In this document: positions 5,559 through 6,482 of the stretch, one piece after another
Position numbering within the stretch: position 1 is the stretch's first letter
Layout: each line of letters opens with the position of its first letter
Source of the DNA: Desulfocicer vacuolatum DSM 3385
GTDB lineage: Bacteria > Desulfobacterota > Desulfobacteria > Desulfobacterales > SURF-7
DNA length: 6,482 bases
NCBI GenBank assembly: GCA_945870015.1
Contig: CAMBQS010000200.1
Coordinates: 1 to 6,482 of the forward strand
Direction of reading: 5' to 3'
The notes under the pieces: generated by a model
Seen by the model: the letters and a program-made list of their open reading frames with translations, nothing else
Database searches by the model: none
What the model was told of the DNA's origin: nothing
Translations under genes and position numbers: made by a program

Positions 5559-6482
5559 CTAAAACTCAACCAAAGAGCGTATCCGTTGTTTTACCTGCTC
5601 ATCATAATGAGCATTGCGGATCGATATTGAGACCGCATTTGACGGGCAGAATCTCTCGCACCGGCCGCAGCCTCGACACTGGCTATTGTGAACCGCCCGC
5701 CCGTTAATGATGGAGATGGCGTTAAACGCGCACGTTTCCAGGCATGTCCCGCATCCAGTGCATTTATCGGAGACTTCAACGATCAATCCTTCAATCGGCT
5801 GAATAATACCATCAAGATATTTTCCCGGCACATGTTTATAAGATGTGAGAATGCAGCAGCAGTCGCAGCAGAAACACAGACTCAGCAGCTTCCCCCGGTC
5901 CGGGGTCATGTATATGAAATTGTCGATGCGGACTTTACCGGTCATCGGCAGGAGTCCGAGGCTTATGGCGCGGTCTGCATGGGCATGCGCTTCTGCTTTT
6001 GTGACCGGATGGCAGACACCATGGGGAAGCTTCAAGGCGGTTTCTCCCATAAAGAGGCAGCCCACATCATGAGTATATCGACTGCAGTTCCGGAGCATCC
6101 GGCAGCCGCATTTATCCATAATAACATGCTCGGAAGCGCTCTCAATCAGATCATGAACCACCTGTGCCGGAAGGATATTGTTCTGAACTTCAATTCTTTC
6201 ATTTACCGGAAGATAGTTAATGCTGTTTGTATCAGGGTTCAGCCATGGAACAAGGCGGCGGACTCCGGGGATTTTTCCCAGATGAAAGGTTGTCAGCACC
6301 GGTAAAAAAGGTTTCAGCCGTTTCCCGCTTTTGATAATCCATGACAATATTGCCTGCAGAAGATTATCCTGGGTCCGGCCTCGGATCAGTTTGTCCGCAT
6401 ACGTCATGAACGCTGTTTTAGAAGAATATGAAGGACGCCACATAACCGCTTTTTTAAGTTTTTCATTACCGGCGTGAATGGA
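5559..6482 (-). CDS. Multi-cluster 4Fe-4S binding protein (5' end probably beyond the window)
   Basis: Counting from the in-window ATG at 6443 (294 residues), the C-terminus has two classic 4Fe-4S ferredoxin motifs: C228-x2-C231-x2-C234-x3-C238 and C256-x2-C259-x2-C262-x3-C266-P. Upstream are C112-G-C114-R-x4-C120 with C129 and C144, and a dense CFCCDCCC cluster (190-197). This order recalls anaerobe proteins with a CxCR segment, a CNCCxCCC-like motif and two ferredoxin clusters, whose role is not well defined; electron transfer is likely. No transmembrane segment or twin-arginine signal is obvious in the visible part, so it is probably cytoplasmic. The frame remains open from 6443 to the window end, reading SIHAGNEKLKKAV before that methionine, and no convincing ribosome binding site precedes ATG 6443. 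The true start is therefore probably outside. The stop lies one base from the modC stop, in convergent orientation. Confidence 0.82.
   Translation of the reverse strand, partial: SIHAGNEKLKKAVMWRPSYSSKTAFMTYADKLIRGRTQDNLLQAILSWIIKSGKRLKPFLPVLTTFHLGKIPGVRRLVPWLNPDTNSINYLPVNERIEVQNNILPAQVVHDLIESASEHVIMDKCGCRMLRNCSRYTHDVGCLFMGETALKLPHGVCHPVTKAEAHAHADRAISLGLLPMTGKVRIDNFIYMTPDRGKLLSLCFCCDCCCILTSYKHVPGKYLDGIIQPIEGLIVEVSDKCTGCGTCLETCAFNAISIINGRAVHNSQCRGCGRCERFCPSNAVSISIRNAHYDEQVKQRIRSLVEF

Noticed and set aside
5688..6305. A 205-codon plus-strand open frame opposite the 4Fe-4S gene
   Set aside because: The minus-strand frame has two perfect ferredoxin motifs and explains the region; the plus-strand frame has no motif and no convincing ribosome binding site.

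Overview
The window looks like chromosomal DNA of an anaerobic, sulfate-reducer-like bacterium. I infer Desulfobacterota (Desulfobacterales-like) from the mixture of genes: a cysteine-rich multi-cluster 4Fe-4S protein, a compact molybdate importer and an unusual long acyltransferase. No marker gene is present, so this is a soft inference. Both window ends fall inside genes that read on the minus strand.

Layout. Positions 1-238 (minus) hold the first 79 codons of a gene whose protein resembles the N-terminal part of Fic-family proteins. An AT-rich, gene-free stretch follows (239-727). It contains a near-consensus minus-strand promoter for the Fic-like gene, operator-like palindromes, GGTAA elements spaced in multiples of 10 bases, a strong plus-strand promoter (509-537), three copies of the 9-mer ATATCTCAA, and a hairpin followed by seven T residues. 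A very short lipoprotein gene (728-880) follows; its reading frame continues beyond an amber stop for 20 more codons. Positions 1073-2668 encode a long PlsC/LPLAT-superfamily acyltransferase-like protein with a degenerate first motif.

The best-defined unit is a four-gene plus-strand operon at 2841-5557 behind a good sigma70-type promoter at 2753-2781. It encodes a small secreted two-cysteine protein, then ModA (periplasmic molybdate-binding protein), ModB (permease) and ModC (ATPase). The gaps are 24 bases between the small gene and modA, a one-base TGATG overlap for modA-modB, and 9 bases for modB-modC. Together ModABC import molybdate (and probably tungstate) for molybdopterin enzymes such as formate dehydrogenases. 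ModC lacks the C-terminal molybdate-sensing domain of the E. coli protein, and no ModE-like operator was seen.

Convergent to modC, with one base between the stop codons, is a minus-strand gene (5559 to the window end) for a protein with two ferredoxin-type 4Fe-4S motifs and two further cysteine clusters. Its frame stays open to the edge of the window.

No rRNA, tRNA, CRISPR array, insertion sequence or integrase gene was seen. Nothing here is a clearly new system. The most interesting spots are the promoter/leader region at 451-727 with the amber-interrupted lipoprotein gene, the atypical acyltransferase, and the secreted protein attached to the molybdate operon.
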